A stretch of 64,000 nucleotides of DNA from Streptomyces sp. SCL15-4 (GCF_033366695.1 NZ_JAOBTQ010000001.1:7936001-8000000), one strand, 5' to 3'; counted from the first letter of the stretch, positions 23,706 through 33,237 are shown. The notes: generated by a model not told the origin, from the sequence alone. A program made the numbers and translations.

Positions 23706-24835
23706 GGCCCACCGACCAGGGCGTCGTCCCTCGGTGTCCCGTCGGCCGGGGGTCTGTCGAGCAGGTCGAGCAGGGCGTCGACCACGGTGGTGGTGGAGTG
23801 CCGTCCGCCGAGGTCCGGGGTGCGCACGCCCCGCTCGTCCAGGGTGCGCAGGGCCTGCTCGGTGGCGCGTACCGCTCCGGGGCATCCGGCGTGGCGCTCC
23901 GCGACGCGTGCCGCCGCGCGGATCGTCGCCACCGGGTTGACGAGATCCTTGCCGGCGAGGTCGTCGGCGGACCCGTGGACCGTCTGGTACTCCACCAGGC
24001 CGGCCGGCCCCGCGTCGAGACAGACGTTCTCGGCGCAGCGGTTCTCCTGCCGCTCGGAGCCGAAGCGGTCGAGCAGCACGACGTGCATGATGTCGGCCCA
24101 CTCGTTCCCCGCGACGATCAGCGTGCGGTCGGGCAGGCCGTGGGTGATCAGGTTGCGGTTGACCGTGTCCGGCTGGAACAGGTCGACGCGTATGCCGAGC
24201 CGGTCCGCGAGTTCGTCCACCCAGGCGTCGAGGGCGCCGTCCAGCAGATGGAACTTGTAGGCCATGACGATGCGGTCGAGGCGCCCGTCCGGCCACTCGT
24301 GCCGGGCCCGGCGCAGGGCGTAGGCGACCACGGCCTCGGTGATCTCCCGGCTGAAGGTCATGGTGCGGGTGACCTCGCCGGGTGTGTGCCGGTTGACCCC
24401 GGTGTAGAACCCCTGGGCCTGGTCCCGTATCAGCAGCAAAGAGCGTCCGGCGCCGGTGAGGAGGTCGACCTTCACGGAACGCAGCCGCTGCCGTACGAGA
24501 TACAGGGACTGGGCGTTGACGGCGGTACGGAAGACCGCCCGAGTGCCCCGCGCGGCCAGGGTGCGGCAGAACCGTTCGTAGTGGTCGGCGTCCTGCGCGG
24601 TCAGCGCCCGGATCCGGTCCACGTCCCGTTCGGCGCGCAGCGAGAAGTACGAGTGGTACAGGCGCGGGGAGCGTTCGATCACCACGCCGTGCGGGTGCCC
24701 GGCGGTCAGCGCGCCGAGGACCCGCTCGAAGACCTCCGCGACCTCCGGGCCGGTGCCCCGGCCCACCGCCAGGCCGATGACGGGCTTCTCGGGGCCCGAC
24801 TCGCCTGCGGGCGCGATGACTTCGGGAAGGGTCAT
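23702..24835 (-). CDS. Isocitrate/isopropylmalate dehydrogenase-like protein
   Basis: A 377-residue beta-decarboxylating dehydrogenase. PVIGLAVGRGTGPEVAEVFERVL replaces the usual GDGIGPE; the NAD-binding end EYQTVHGSADDLAGKDLVNPVATI is close to the canonical EPVHGSAPDIAGKGIANP. YTGVNR and the region EWADIMHVVLLD match the substrate and metal regions, with one of the metal-binding Asp kept. The N-terminal substrate Arg cluster is changed, so it may act on an unusual 2-hydroxy acid. It is overlapped by 4 bases on both sides, between the EF-hand gene and the hydrolase. Confidence 0.82.
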   Translation of the reverse strand: MTLPEVIAPAGESGPEKPVIGLAVGRGTGPEVAEVFERVLGALTAGHPHGVVIERSPRLYHSYFSLRAERDVDRIRALTAQDADHYERFCRTLAARGTRAVFRTAVNAQSLYLVRQRLRSVKVDLLTGAGRSLLLIRDQAQGFYTGVNRHTPGEVTRTMTFSREITEAVVAYALRRARHEWPDGRLDRIVMAYKFHLLDGALDAWVDELADRLGIRVDLFQPDTVNRNLITHGLPDRTLIVAGNEWADIMHVVLLDRFGSERQENRCAENVCLDAGPAGLVEYQTVHGSADDLAGKDLVNPVATIRAAARVAERHAGCPGAVRATEQALRTLDERGVRTPDLGGRHSTTTVVDALLDLLDRPPADGTPRDDALVGGP

Positions 24836-25368
24836 CGGACCGTGCCCGCGGTGAGGTGGTCGCCGGGGATGCCGGCCTTCTCCGGACGGTAGTAGTCCCG
24901 GATGCCGTCCGCCCACGTCGTCGCGGCGACGCGGTCGCCGTCGACGGGCCGGAAGGCGTCGAACAGGGCCTCGATGTTGGGCCGTTCGAAGCCGATGGCC
25001 GTCATCAAGGAGGTGAAGTGGGGACGTTCCACGAAGCCGTCACCGTCCGGGTCGCCCATGGCGGCCAGCGCCTTCGCGAACTCGTCCACCGTGGCGTCGA
25101 ACCGCTGCGGGTCGAGCACGATCGCGGTGAACTCCTCCGGGCTGATCCGTCCGTCGCCGTCGGCGTCCAGCTCGCTGACGAGCGTCTGCCAGTAGCGGCG
25201 GAAGGCGCCGAGCAGCGCGCTCTTCGCGCCGTCGCCGGCCTCGGGCACCGCCGCGATGACCCGCTTGCCCATCAGCTCGAAGTCGTCCGCCTCCAGCACG
25301 CCGTTGCCGTCGGCGTCGAACAGGGAGAAGACGAGCCGGACGCGGTCGTTGGCCTCGGTGGTGGGCAT
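24832..25368 (-). CDS. EF-hand calcium-binding protein (calerythrin-like)
   Basis: A 178-residue protein with three recognisable EF-hand loops: DADGNGVLEADDF, DADGDGRISPEEF and DPDGDGFVERPHF. The fourth (RPVDGDRVAATTW) is degenerate. The size and spacing resemble bacterial calerythrin-type proteins, which are cytosolic Ca2+ sensors or buffers. It is the first gene of a tightly coupled operon of three enzymes, with a 4-base overlap to the dehydrogenase. Why a Ca2+ protein is translated with these enzymes is unknown; it could be a structural partner or sensor. ATG at 25368 starts directly before the first loop. Confidence 0.88.
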   Translation of the reverse strand: MPTTEANDRVRLVFSLFDADGNGVLEADDFELMGKRVIAAVPEAGDGAKSALLGAFRRYWQTLVSELDADGDGRISPEEFTAIVLDPQRFDATVDEFAKALAAMGDPDGDGFVERPHFTSLMTAIGFERPNIEALFDAFRPVDGDRVAATTWADGIRDYYRPEKAGIPGDHLTAGTVR

Positions 25369-25713
25369 GGTGTGTCCCCTCTTGACGGTAGGGATGCTCG
25401 GCGGGCCGCCGGCGGAACCCGGTCCCGGCGGCCCGACCACTATCCGTTCGCCTCCGGCGCCCCGGCGCGGAAAGCAGGGCCCGTGCACACGAAGGAGGGG
25501 ATTCGGCGGGCCGGCGCATGAAAGGTCACGGACCTGGGCAACCGCGGTGCGCCGGCGGGACGCGGGCTCACCGGCCCGATGGCCGGCAGGTGCGCCGCCC
25601 GCGCGGTCGGTCTCGCCGGCGCCGCCGCCCCGACGGCGCTTCCTCGGCCGAGTCCGGATCGGCGCGTCGCGAGCGACGGAAACCGCGTCCCGTCCACGCG
25701 TTCGCCGGAACCG
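25369..25713. other. Divergent region upstream of EF-hand operon and chitinase
   Basis: About 345 bases with promoters for the minus-strand EF-hand operon. GC-rich, with no clear operator apart from the chitinase promoter described separately; a long open frame through it into the chitinase has no protein-like composition. Confidence 0.4.
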
Positions 25714-25742
25714 TTGACGCATTGGTCCAGACCTTCTACGTT
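25714..25742 (+). promoter_or_regulatory. Chitinase promoter with DasR (dre)-like site in the spacer
   Basis: TTGACG (25714-25719) and TACGTT (25737-25742) are 17 bases apart, a good sigma-70-type promoter. The spacer contains ATTGGTCCAGACCTTC (25721-25736), which matches the DasR consensus ACTGGTCTAGACCAGT at 11 of 16 positions, including the TGGTC and AGACC cores. Known Streptomyces chitinase promoters carry such elements and are repressed by DasR until aminosugars accumulate. A repressor bound here would block RNA polymerase directly. Confidence 0.7.
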
Positions 25743-25817
25743 GTGAGCGCTCGGTCAGGCAACGCGCACGCTCGGTTCACCTCACCCCTGTACCACCCCA
25801 CGACCACAGGGAGAGCC

Positions 25818-28205
25818 ATGTTCCACCGGCGCAGACCACCGCTCGTCCTCTCTCGAAGAAACCCGTCAGGAGCGCCCTCCGGCAGCTCCGGCAGCTCCGG
25901 TACCGACGGCCCCGGCGCGCGGCGTCGCGGCGGCCGGTTCCGGTGGCGGATCGCCGCCCTGGGCACCGCGCTGCTGCTGCCGCTCGGCGTGCTCACCGGG
26001 CTCGCCGCGCCCGCCCACGCCGCCGGGTCACTGACGGCCACGTTCACCGCACAGGACAACGGCTCCTGGTGGAAAGGGACTTACGTCGTCCGCAACAGCG
26101 GCTCGGCCGCCGTCAACGGCTGGAGCCTGGAGTTCGACCTGCCGGCCGGAGTCTCCGTCACCGGCCACTACAACGGCGACGCGACCGTCTCCGGGCGGCA
26201 CGTGAGCGTGAAGAACGCCCACTACAACGCCAACGTCCCGGCCGGCGGCAGCACCGAGCCGTACAGCTACTGGTTCATCGCCAACGGGCCGATCGGCACC
26301 CCGACGGGCTGCACCGTCAACGGCGACAAGTGCGACGGCACCCCCGACGTCCCGCCGACCGCGCCCGGCGCACCGAAGGCGACCGCGGTCACGGTGCACT
26401 CCGTCGCGCTGAGCTGGGCCGCCGCACAGGGCGGCGACCATCCCGTGGCCTCGTACGAGGTGCTCGGCGGACCGGGCGCCGCGGTCACCGCGACCGGCAC
26501 CTCGGCCACCGTCACCGGCCTGGCCCCGGCGACGGGTTACACGTTCACCGTGCGCGCCAGGGACACCCGCGGGAACGCGGGACCGGCGAGCGCCCCGCTG
26601 ACCGTCCGGACCGTCGATCCGGCCACCGACCCGGCGCCGCCGACCGCGCCCGGCAATCTGCGCACCACCGGCAAGACGTCCTCCGGTGTCGGCCTCGCCT
26701 GGGACAGGTCCACCGACAACGTCGCCGTGGCCGCGTACGACGTGTACCGCGGCGGCACGCTGGCGAAGACCGTCGGCGCGGACACCACGACGGCCACCGT
26801 CGACGGGCTCTCTCCCGCCACCGCCTACACCTTCACCGTCAGGGCCCGGGACACCGCCGACAACACCTCACCGGCGTCGGACGCGGTGACCGTGACCACC
26901 GACGACGTGGCCGGGCCGGGCAAGCAGCTCAAGGTGGGCTACTTCGCGCAGTGGGGCATCTACGGCCGCCAGTACTTCGTGAAGAACCTGGACACCTCCG
27001 GCGCCGCCGCCAGGCTCGACGTCGTCAACTACGCCTTCGAGAACCTCGATCCCGCCAACCTCACCTGCCAGGCGGGAGTGACCAAGGGCGTCTCCGCCAA
27101 CCCGCAGGACCCCGACGAGGGGACCGGCGCCGGCGACGCGGACGCCGACTACGCGCGCCCCATGTCGGCCGCCCAGTCCGTGGACGGGATCGCCGACGAC
27201 GGCTGGGGCAGGCTCCGGGGCAATCTCAACCAGTTGAGGAAGCTGAAGGCCAAGTACCCGAAACTGAAGGTCGTGGTGTCGCTCGGCGGCTGGACGTACT
27301 CGAAGTTCTTCTCGGACGCAGCCGCCACGCAGGCCTCCCGGGAGAAGTTCGTCAAGTCCTGCGTCGACGTGTGGATCAAGGGCAATCTGCCCGTCTACAA
27401 CGGCGCGGGCGGCCCGGGCACGGCCGCCGGGATCTTCGACGGCATCGACATCGACTGGGAGTGGCCCGGCTCCGAAGGGCATCCGGGCAACCACTACGGC
27501 GCCCAGGACAAGGCCGGCCTGACCGCGCTGCTCGCCGAGTTCCGCAAGCAGCTCGACGCGCTCGGCGGCGAACACCGGCTGCTGACCGCGTTCACCCCGG
27601 CCGACCCGGCGAAGATCTCCGCGGGCTGGGACCTGACCCGCATCTTCGACTCGCTGGACTACGCCAACGTCCAGGGCTACGACTTCCACGGCGCCGGCAG
27701 CGACAACTCCTGGGAGCCCGGACGCACCGGCCAGGGCTCCAACCTCTACGCCGACGCGCAGGACCCCTACCCCTTCCACTTCAGCGTCGAGAACGCGGTC
27801 AAGGTCTACCTCGACGCCGGCGTCAACCCCCGCAAGCTGACGGTGGGCTTCCCGTTCTACGGGCGCGGCTGGCAGGGCGTGACCGACGGCGGGGCCGCGG
27901 GCGAGTGGCAGGCCGCCAACGGCGCGGCGCCCGGCCAGTTCGACACCGAGGCCGGAGTGCGCGGCTACGACAACCTGATCACCAGCTTCCCGGCCATGAC
28001 CGTCCGCCACGACGAGCAGTCCGTCTCGACGTTCGGCTACACCGGCCCGGGCGGCCAGTGGTGGACCTTCGACGACGCCTGGTCGATCGGGAAGAAGACG
28101 GCCTGGATCAAGTCCAAGGGGCTGCTGGGCGGCTTCGTCTGGGAGATGTCCGGCGACACACCGAACGGCCGGCTCATGACCGCGCTGAGCGACGGCCTGG
28201 GGTGA
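25818..28205 (+). CDS. Secreted modular chitinase (CBM2-FnIII-FnIII-GH18)
   Basis: A 795-residue exported chitinase. A long signal region ends near residue 68 (APAHA). Next come a CBM2-like binding domain (about 69-170, WWKGTYVVRNSGSAAVNGWSLEF), two fibronectin III domains (about 178-268 and 275-365, each with LAPATGYTFTVRARD-like strands) and a GH18 barrel from about 370. The GH18 motif DGIDIDWE gives D541, D544, D546 and catalytic E548; SLGGWTYSKFF is the strand-3 motif. It breaks chitin outside the cell. ATG at 25818 has AGGGAGAG upstream; longer in-frame upstream sequence contains the promoter. A 15-bp hairpin follows. Confidence 0.93.
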   Translation: MFHRRRPPLVLSRRNPSGAPSGSSGSSGTDGPGARRRGGRFRWRIAALGTALLLPLGVLTGLAAPAHAAGSLTATFTAQDNGSWWKGTYVVRNSGSAAVNGWSLEFDLPAGVSVTGHYNGDATVSGRHVSVKNAHYNANVPAGGSTEPYSYWFIANGPIGTPTGCTVNGDKCDGTPDVPPTAPGAPKATAVTVHSVALSWAAAQGGDHPVASYEVLGGPGAAVTATGTSATVTGLAPATGYTFTVRARDTRGNAGPASAPLTVRTVDPATDPAPPTAPGNLRTTGKTSSGVGLAWDRSTDNVAVAAYDVYRGGTLAKTVGADTTTATVDGLSPATAYTFTVRARDTADNTSPASDAVTVTTDDVAGPGKQLKVGYFAQWGIYGRQYFVKNLDTSGAAARLDVVNYAFENLDPANLTCQAGVTKGVSANPQDPDEGTGAGDADADYARPMSAAQSVDGIADDGWGRLRGNLNQLRKLKAKYPKLKVVVSLGGWTYSKFFSDAAATQASREKFVKSCVDVWIKGNLPVYNGAGGPGTAAGIFDGIDIDWEWPGSEGHPGNHYGAQDKAGLTALLAEFRKQLDALGGEHRLLTAFTPADPAKISAGWDLTRIFDSLDYANVQGYDFHGAGSDNSWEPGRTGQGSNLYADAQDPYPFHFSVENAVKVYLDAGVNPRKLTVGFPFYGRGWQGVTDGGAAGEWQAANGAAPGQFDTEAGVRGYDNLITSFPAMTVRHDEQSVSTFGYTGPGGQWWTFDDAWSIGKKTAWIKSKGLLGGFVWEMSGDTPNGRLMTALSDGLG

Positions 28206-28240
28206 CGGGCCCACGGCGGCGCCTGGTGCCGCGTACGACT

Positions 28241-28274
28241 CCCGGGCGGGCGGTCGGCGGACCGCCCGCCCGGG
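28241..28274. terminator. Hairpin terminator after chitinase
   Basis: CCCGGGCGGGCGGTC and its exact complement are separated by GGCG: a perfect 15-bp stem with a 4-base loop between the convergent chitinase and I36-like genes. Confidence 0.85.
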
Positions 28275-28349
28275 TCGCACGGCCCGGGCGCGGCCGACGA
28301 CGCACCCGGTGGGGCGGGCGACCTCGTCCGGTGTGGCGGCCCCGGCGGT

Positions 28350-28739
28350 CTACTGCTTCTTGAACGACCGGATCTGGTAGCTGCCCTGGAGGTTTCCTCC
28401 GTGGCCGGCGGCGGTGGATCCGACCCGTGCGTTGTAGTTGGTCTGCGTGTAGTACTGCACGCGGTGGCCGGTCCCGTTCCACAAGGACAGCACGTTCTTG
28501 CCGTTGCGGATGAAGGAGCACAGGTCGGCGGTGTTGGCGACCTTCTCCGCCGTCCACTGGCAGCGGGTGCCGCCGCCGTCCCAGCCGCTGTAGATGCAGA
28601 AGTGTCCCGGATCGCAGTGGAAGGCCGCGGCGGCGCTGGTGCCGGCCGGGGCCGCCGCGGTGGCCGACGCGGCGGGGGCCGTGCCCAGGGCCGCCGTGAG
28701 GGCGAGGGCGGCGAGGGCGAGTGAGGTGACAGGACGCAT
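28350..28739 (-). CDS. Small secreted protein, peptidase inhibitor I36-like
   Basis: A 129-residue exported protein. The signal MRPVTSLALAALALTAALG ends near ASA. The mature domain, CDPGHFCIYSGWDGGGTRCQW, TADLCSFIRNGKNVLSLWNGTGHRVQYYTQTNYN and SFKK, fits the Streptomyces metalloproteinase inhibitor (SMPI, family I36) beta-crystallin-like fold with two disulfides. It would act outside the cell, either as a protease inhibitor or a structural crystallin-type protein. GGAAGGA precedes the ATG. It is convergent with the chitinase gene. Confidence 0.75.
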   Translation of the reverse strand: MRPVTSLALAALALTAALGTAPAASATAAAPAGTSAAAAFHCDPGHFCIYSGWDGGGTRCQWTAEKVANTADLCSFIRNGKNVLSLWNGTGHRVQYYTQTNYNARVGSTAAGHGGNLQGSYQIRSFKKQ

Positions 28740-29031
28740 GGTGGGTGGAGTCCTTCCCGCTGGATTCGTCGCCGGTGTCCCCGGACGACGGCTGCCAGTG
28801 TCACGTACGGTGAACGACTCACACCAGAGCGTGCCGGATGGCGCGCGAGGCGTTCCGGGCGGTCGCCGGCGCGGCGGTGCGAGTGGAGTCCTCCGGCGGA
28901 GGCAGGGGAGCGTGCGGACGGGCGGCGCGCCGGTCCCGCGCCCACCGGCGAGAAACCGCCTGGAACCGGGCGGGCTTGTGGCGGCCGGGCGCCGCCCCCG
29001 GTTGTCGGTGGCGGATGGAAGAGTGGCCCGC

Positions 29032-29631
29032 ATGATCGCATCAGACCCGAAGGCGGACCTCCTCCGATACCTGCGTCAGGCGCGGGACGCCCTGGTGTGG
29101 AAGCTCGACGGGCTCTCGGAGTACGACATCCGCCGGCCGCTGACCCCCACCGGAACGAACCTGCTGGGACTGGTCAAACACGTCGCCGGCGTGGAGTTGG
29201 GATACTTCGGCGACACGTTCGGACGTCCGTTCTTCGAGGGCGAACCGCCGCCCTGGTGGTACACGCGGGAGACGGAACCCAACGCGGACATGTGGGCCAC
29301 CGCGGACGAGTCACGGGAAGAGATCGTCGGGCTCTATCGCCGGGCGTGGGAGCACTCCGACGGCACGATCACGACGCTGGCGCTCGACGCGACAGGACAC
29401 GTCCCGTGGTGGCCGGAGGAACGACGGGAGGTGACACTCCACCACGCCCTGGTGCGCGTGCTCTGCGACACCCAGCGGCACGCCGGCCACGCCGACATCG
29501 TGCGCGAACTGGTCGACGGCTCCGTCGGATACGCACCGGGCAAGGGCAACCTGCCGCCGGAGGACCAGGCATGGTGGGAGGGCCACCGGCGCCGGCTGGA
29601 GCGCGCGGCACGGGACGCGGCGAACGTCTGA
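29032..29631 (+). CDS. DinB-family (DUF664) protein
   Basis: A 199-residue four-helix DinB/YfiT-like protein. LLGLVKHVAGVELGYFGDTFG, TLHHALVRVLCDTQRHAGHADIVRELVDG and ARDALVWKLDGLSEYDIRRPL are typical. The His residues in LVKHVAG and QRHAGHADI would form the metal site. In actinobacteria such proteins are often mycothiol-dependent transferases. The start ATG is at 29032. It ends 19 bases before the convergent metX stop. Confidence 0.85.
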   Translation: MIASDPKADLLRYLRQARDALVWKLDGLSEYDIRRPLTPTGTNLLGLVKHVAGVELGYFGDTFGRPFFEGEPPPWWYTRETEPNADMWATADESREEIVGLYRRAWEHSDGTITTLALDATGHVPWWPEERREVTLHHALVRVLCDTQRHAGHADIVRELVDGSVGYAPGKGNLPPEDQAWWEGHRRRLERAARDAANV

Positions 29632-29650
29632 CCGCGCGCGGTGCCCGGTC

Positions 29651-30796
29651 TCAGCCCAGCAGTTCGCAGACGAGCGCCGCCACTTGCCGGGCCTCGATCA
29701 GGAACCCGTCGTGCCCGTACGGCGACTCCACCAGCCTGAGCCGGTCGGCGCCCGGGATCAGCGCGGCCAGTTCCGCCTGCTGGGCCGGCGGGTAGAGGCG
29801 GTCGGAGTCCACCCCGGCGACCAGGGTGGGCGTGGTCACCCGCCGCAGGGCGGCCCGCGCACCACCCCGGCCCCGGCCCACGTCGTGGGCGTTCATCGCC
29901 TCGGTGAGGACGACGTAGCTCGCCGCGTCGAACCGCCGTACCAGCTTGGCCGCGTGATGGTCCAGATAGGACTGCACCTGGTAGCGCCCGCCGCGCCACG
30001 GGTCCTCCACGCCCTGCGGCAGACGGCCGAAGCGGACCTGGAGTTCCGGCTCGCTGCGGTAGGTGACATGGGCCAGGCCGCGGGCCAGCTCCAGCCCCGC
30101 GTGCGGCCCGCGCCCGGTGTCGTGGTAGTCGCCGCCCTGCCAGTACGGGTCCGCGCGGATGGCCCGCACCTGGAGGTGCGCCCACGCGATCTGCTCCGCG
30201 CTCGCCGCCGCCGTCGTCGCGAGCAGCAGCAGCGCGCCCGTCCGCGCCGGGTACGACACCGCCCACTCCACGGCCCGCATCCCGCCCATCGAGCCGCCGA
30301 CGACCAGCGCCCACCGGTCGATCCCCAGCGCGTCCGCGAGACCGGCTTCCGCGGCCACCTGGTCGCGCGGGGTCAGGAACGGGAACGCCCCGCCCCAGGA
30401 CCGCCCGCCGCCGGGACGCCGGGAGGCCGGTCCCGTGCTGCCCTGGCAGCCGCCGAGCACGTTCGGCGCGACGACGAACCAGCGGTCGGTGTCCAGCGCC
30501 CGGCCCGGACCGACGAGCGTGTCCCACCAGCCGGGAGTCGGGTGCCCGGGACCGGCCGGGCCGGCGACATGGCTGTCCCCGGTGAGCGCGTGCAGCACCA
30601 GGACGGCGTTGGAACGGTCCGGCGCGAGCGTCCCCCAGGTCTCGAACGCGAGCCGTACGCCCGGCAGTTCGCCGCCCGCCTCCAACGGCAGCGGCTTCTC
30701 GGCGTCGTACCACCGGCGCCGGCCGGGCGGGTCCCCCTCCCGCCAGGCCCCGGTGGCCGGCGGAATAGGTGCCTCGGCAGCGGCGACGGCGTGCAC
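29651..30796 (-). CDS. metX: Homoserine O-acetyltransferase
   Basis: A 381-residue alpha/beta-hydrolase-fold enzyme that acetylates homoserine with acetyl-CoA, the first committed step of methionine synthesis. Family motifs: VLVLHALTGDSHVAG (oxyanion loop), WWDTLVGPGRALDTDRWFVV, NVLGGCQGSTGP and VVGGSMGGMRAVEWA, which holds the nucleophile Ser; the C-terminal SPYGHDGFL gives the catalytic His. GTG at 30796 directly abuts the metY stop (TAG at 30797-30799), so the two genes form an operon with metY first. Together they make homocysteine directly from sulfide. Confidence 0.93.
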   Translation of the reverse strand: MHAVAAAEAPIPPATGAWREGDPPGRRRWYDAEKPLPLEAGGELPGVRLAFETWGTLAPDRSNAVLVLHALTGDSHVAGPAGPGHPTPGWWDTLVGPGRALDTDRWFVVAPNVLGGCQGSTGPASRRPGGGRSWGGAFPFLTPRDQVAAEAGLADALGIDRWALVVGGSMGGMRAVEWAVSYPARTGALLLLATTAAASAEQIAWAHLQVRAIRADPYWQGGDYHDTGRGPHAGLELARGLAHVTYRSEPELQVRFGRLPQGVEDPWRGGRYQVQSYLDHHAAKLVRRFDAASYVVLTEAMNAHDVGRGRGGARAALRRVTTPTLVAGVDSDRLYPPAQQAELAALIPGADRLRLVESPYGHDGFLIEARQVAALVCELLG

Positions 30797-32158
30797 CTAC
30801 GCGCCCTTGGCCGCGCGGAAACCGGCCTCCAGGTCCGCCTTCAGGTCGGCGAGGGACTCGATGCCCACCGACAGGCGCACCAGTCCCGGCGCGGTACCGG
30901 TGGCCTCCAGCTGCGCCTCGTCCAGCTGGCTGTGCGTGGTGGACGCCGGGTGGATGATCAGGCTGCGTACGTCACCGATGTTGGCGAGGTGACTGAACAA
31001 CTCCACGCCGTCCACGAACCGTTTGCCCGCCTCGACACCGCCGCGCAGTTCGAAGGAGACGATCGCACCGGCACCGCGCGGCAGGTACTTCCGCCCGGCC
31101 TCGTACCAGGTGCTGGACGGCAGGCCGGGGTAGTGGACGACGGCCACCTCGTCGCGCTGCTCCAGCCACTCGGCGAGCGCCTGGGCGTTGGCCGTGTGCC
31201 GCTCGATCCGCAGGCTCAGCGTCTCCACTCCCTGCAGCAGCAGGAACGCGGAGTGCGGGGACAGCGCCGGGCCGAGGTCGCGCAGCAACTGCACCCGCAG
31301 CTTGACCGCGTAGGCGCCGGGGCCGAGCGCGGGCCAGTACCGCAGACCGTGGTAGCTCGGGTCCGGCTCGGTGAAGTCCGGGAACCTGTCGGCGTGCGCG
31401 CCGAAATCGAACGTACCGCCGTCCACGACCACGCCGGCGATGGCGGTGCCGTGGCCGCCCAGGAACTTCGTGGCCGAGTGCACGACGATGTCCGCGCCGT
31501 GCTCCAGCGGCCGGAGCAGGTACGGCGTCGGTACCGTGTTGTCCACGATCAGCGGAACTCCCGCCGCGTGCGCCACGTCGGCCACCGCCCGCACGTCGAG
31601 CACGTTGCCGCGCGGGTTGCCCAGCGACTCCGCGAACAGCGCCTTGGTGTTCGGCCGGATCGCCGCCCGCCACGCCTCCGGGTCGTCCGGGTCGTCCACG
31701 AAGGACACCTCGATGCCGAAGCGGGGCAGCGTGTGGCGGAACAGGTTGTAGGTGCCGCCGTAGAGGGAGGTGCTGGAGACGATGTGGTCGCCGGCGCTCG
31801 CCAGGGTGAGGAGGGCCAGCGTCTCCGCCGCCTGCCCGGAGGACAGCGCCACGGCCGCCACACCGCCCTCCAGGGCGGCCAGCCGCTGCTCCAGGACGTC
31901 CTGGGTGGGGTTGTGGATGCGGGTGTAGATGTTGCCGGGCTCGGCGAGCGAGAACAGGTCGGCGGCGTGCCCGGTGTCCCGGAACACGAACGACGTGGTC
32001 TGGTAGATCGGCGTGGCGCGGGCGCCGGTCACCGGATCGGGCGCGGCACCGGCATGGACCTGCTGGGTCTCGAAGGACCAGGCCGGTGTGCCGGAGCCGG
32101 CGGACGGCTCCCCGGGGGCGTGGCCGGCGGTGACGGAGTCGGGGGAAGGGCTGCTCAT
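30797..32158 (-). CDS. metY: O-acetylhomoserine sulfhydrylase
   Basis: A 453-residue PLP enzyme of the Cys/Met metabolism family, making homocysteine from O-acetylhomoserine and sulfide. [30 protein letters not shown] is the O-acetylhomoserine sulfhydrylase opening. [19 protein letters not shown] and [15 protein letters not shown] follow, with the PLP Lys in [17 protein letters not shown] is the C-terminal block. ATG at 32158 is used; the longer frame adds 64 low-complexity residues. It precedes metX and follows a sulfonate uptake operon read in the same direction, which would supply sulfite and then sulfide. No SAM-riboswitch-like fold was seen upstream. Confidence 0.93.
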   Translation of the reverse strand: MSSPSPDSVTAGHAPGEPSAGSGTPAWSFETQQVHAGAAPDPVTGARATPIYQTTSFVFRDTGHAADLFSLAEPGNIYTRIHNPTQDVLEQRLAALEGGVAAVALSSGQAAETLALLTLASAGDHIVSSTSLYGGTYNLFRHTLPRFGIEVSFVDDPDDPEAWRAAIRPNTKALFAESLGNPRGNVLDVRAVADVAHAAGVPLIVDNTVPTPYLLRPLEHGADIVVHSATKFLGGHGTAIAGVVVDGGTFDFGAHADRFPDFTEPDPSYHGLRYWPALGPGAYAVKLRVQLLRDLGPALSPHSAFLLLQGVETLSLRIERHTANAQALAEWLEQRDEVAVVHYPGLPSSTWYEAGRKYLPRGAGAIVSFELRGGVEAGKRFVDGVELFSHLANIGDVRSLIIHPASTTHSQLDEAQLEATGTAPGLVRLSVGIESLADLKADLEAGFRAAKGA

Positions 32159-32352
32159 GGTGCTCCTCGTGCGGGAGAGCGGCGCTGAGTTGCGATGAGG
32201 TAAGCACGGCGCCGCCGCCCGGGGACAGGGCGATCCGCACCGTGCAACGAGGACTTCACAAACGACATCCGCGCGCGACGACCGTCCGCACGCGCGACCG
32301 ATGGGACGGACCTCTGTGCGGGAGGCCGAGGCCCGGCCTCCCGCGCACACCG

Positions 32353-33237
32353 TCAGCGGCGCACGGTCGCCGGACCGGCCGGTGTGTCACCGCGCAGCGT
32401 GATGCGGTGCATGACACGGTGCTGGTCGCCGTAGTCCCGATTGGCGTAGTGGGCCGTGCTGCGGTTGTCCCACAGGGCGACGTCACCCGGCTGCCAGCGG
32501 TGCCGTACGACATGCTCGGGCTTGGTGAGGTGGGCGTAGAGGATGTCGAGGATGCCCCGGCTCTCGTGCTCGGAGACGCCCACGATGTGCGAGGTGAAGC
32601 CGGGATTCACGAACAGGCCCTTGCGGCCGCTCTCCGGGTGGACGCGCACCACCGGGTGCTCCACCGGCGTCAGCGCGGTGAACACCTCGCCCTCCCACAG
32701 GTTGCCGCGCCCGCCCCGGCGCTGGGCCAGGTAGTACCCGAACTCGCGCGTGCCGTCGTGGACGGCGGTCAGCGTGTCGACGTAGTCCCGCAGGCCCGGC
32801 GAGAGCGACTCGTAGGCGAGCTGGCTGTCCGCCCAGTTGGTGTCGCCGCCGCTCGGCGGCAGCACCACGGCCCGCAGGACGGAGATCGCCGGCGGACGCC
32901 GTACGAACGTCACGTCCGTGTGCCAGACGTCGGCGAACCCGTTGTCCTGGCTGTCCAGCGCGTACACCTCGGGCGCCACGTCACCGGAGTCGTGGACCGG
33001 ATGCCCGACGGTGACCTCGCCCAGCCGCCGGCCGAACTCGATCTGCGCGGCGTCGTCGAGGTCGTGCTGGCCGCGTACGAAGAGCACCTTGTACGCCACG
33101 AGCGCCTCGCGCAGCGCGAGTACCTGGTCGTCGGTGAGGCGGCCGAGGGCGATGCCGTGGATCTCGGCGCCGAAGCGCGGGCCGAGCGCGGTGACCGGCA
33201 GCAGCGCCGGGGCGGGCCGCTCGCTGAGCAGGCTCAT
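32353..33237 (-). CDS. TauD/TfdA-family Fe(II)/2-oxoglutarate dioxygenase (sulfonate type)
   Basis: A 294-residue dioxygenase. VWHTDVTFVRRPP has the HxD iron motif; DNRSTAHYANRDYG carries the distal His, and HRITLRGD the 2-oxoglutarate-binding Arg. The N-terminal LGPRFGAEIHGI matches taurine and alkylsulfonate dioxygenases. It hydroxylates the carbon next to sulfonate, giving an aldehyde plus sulfite. It is the last gene after an SsuC-SsuA-SsuB-like transporter, so it should desulfonate what that system imports. The 33-base gap to the ATPase gene supports one transcript. Confidence 0.9.
   Translation of the reverse strand: MSLLSERPAPALLPVTALGPRFGAEIHGIALGRLTDDQVLALREALVAYKVLFVRGQHDLDDAAQIEFGRRLGEVTVGHPVHDSGDVAPEVYALDSQDNGFADVWHTDVTFVRRPPAISVLRAVVLPPSGGDTNWADSQLAYESLSPGLRDYVDTLTAVHDGTREFGYYLAQRRGGRGNLWEGEVFTALTPVEHPVVRVHPESGRKGLFVNPGFTSHIVGVSEHESRGILDILYAHLTKPEHVVRHRWQPGDVALWDNRSTAHYANRDYGDQHRVMHRITLRGDTPAGPATVRR

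Noticed and set aside
25518..25817. Longer N-terminus of the chitinase
   Set aside because: This stretch contains the DasR-type promoter and lies before a proper ribosome binding site and signal peptide at 25818.
32159..32352. Possible SAM riboswitch upstream of metY
   Set aside because: I looked for the SAM-I, SAM-II and SAM-IV hallmark stems and conserved loops and saw none; only ordinary GC-rich leader sequence.
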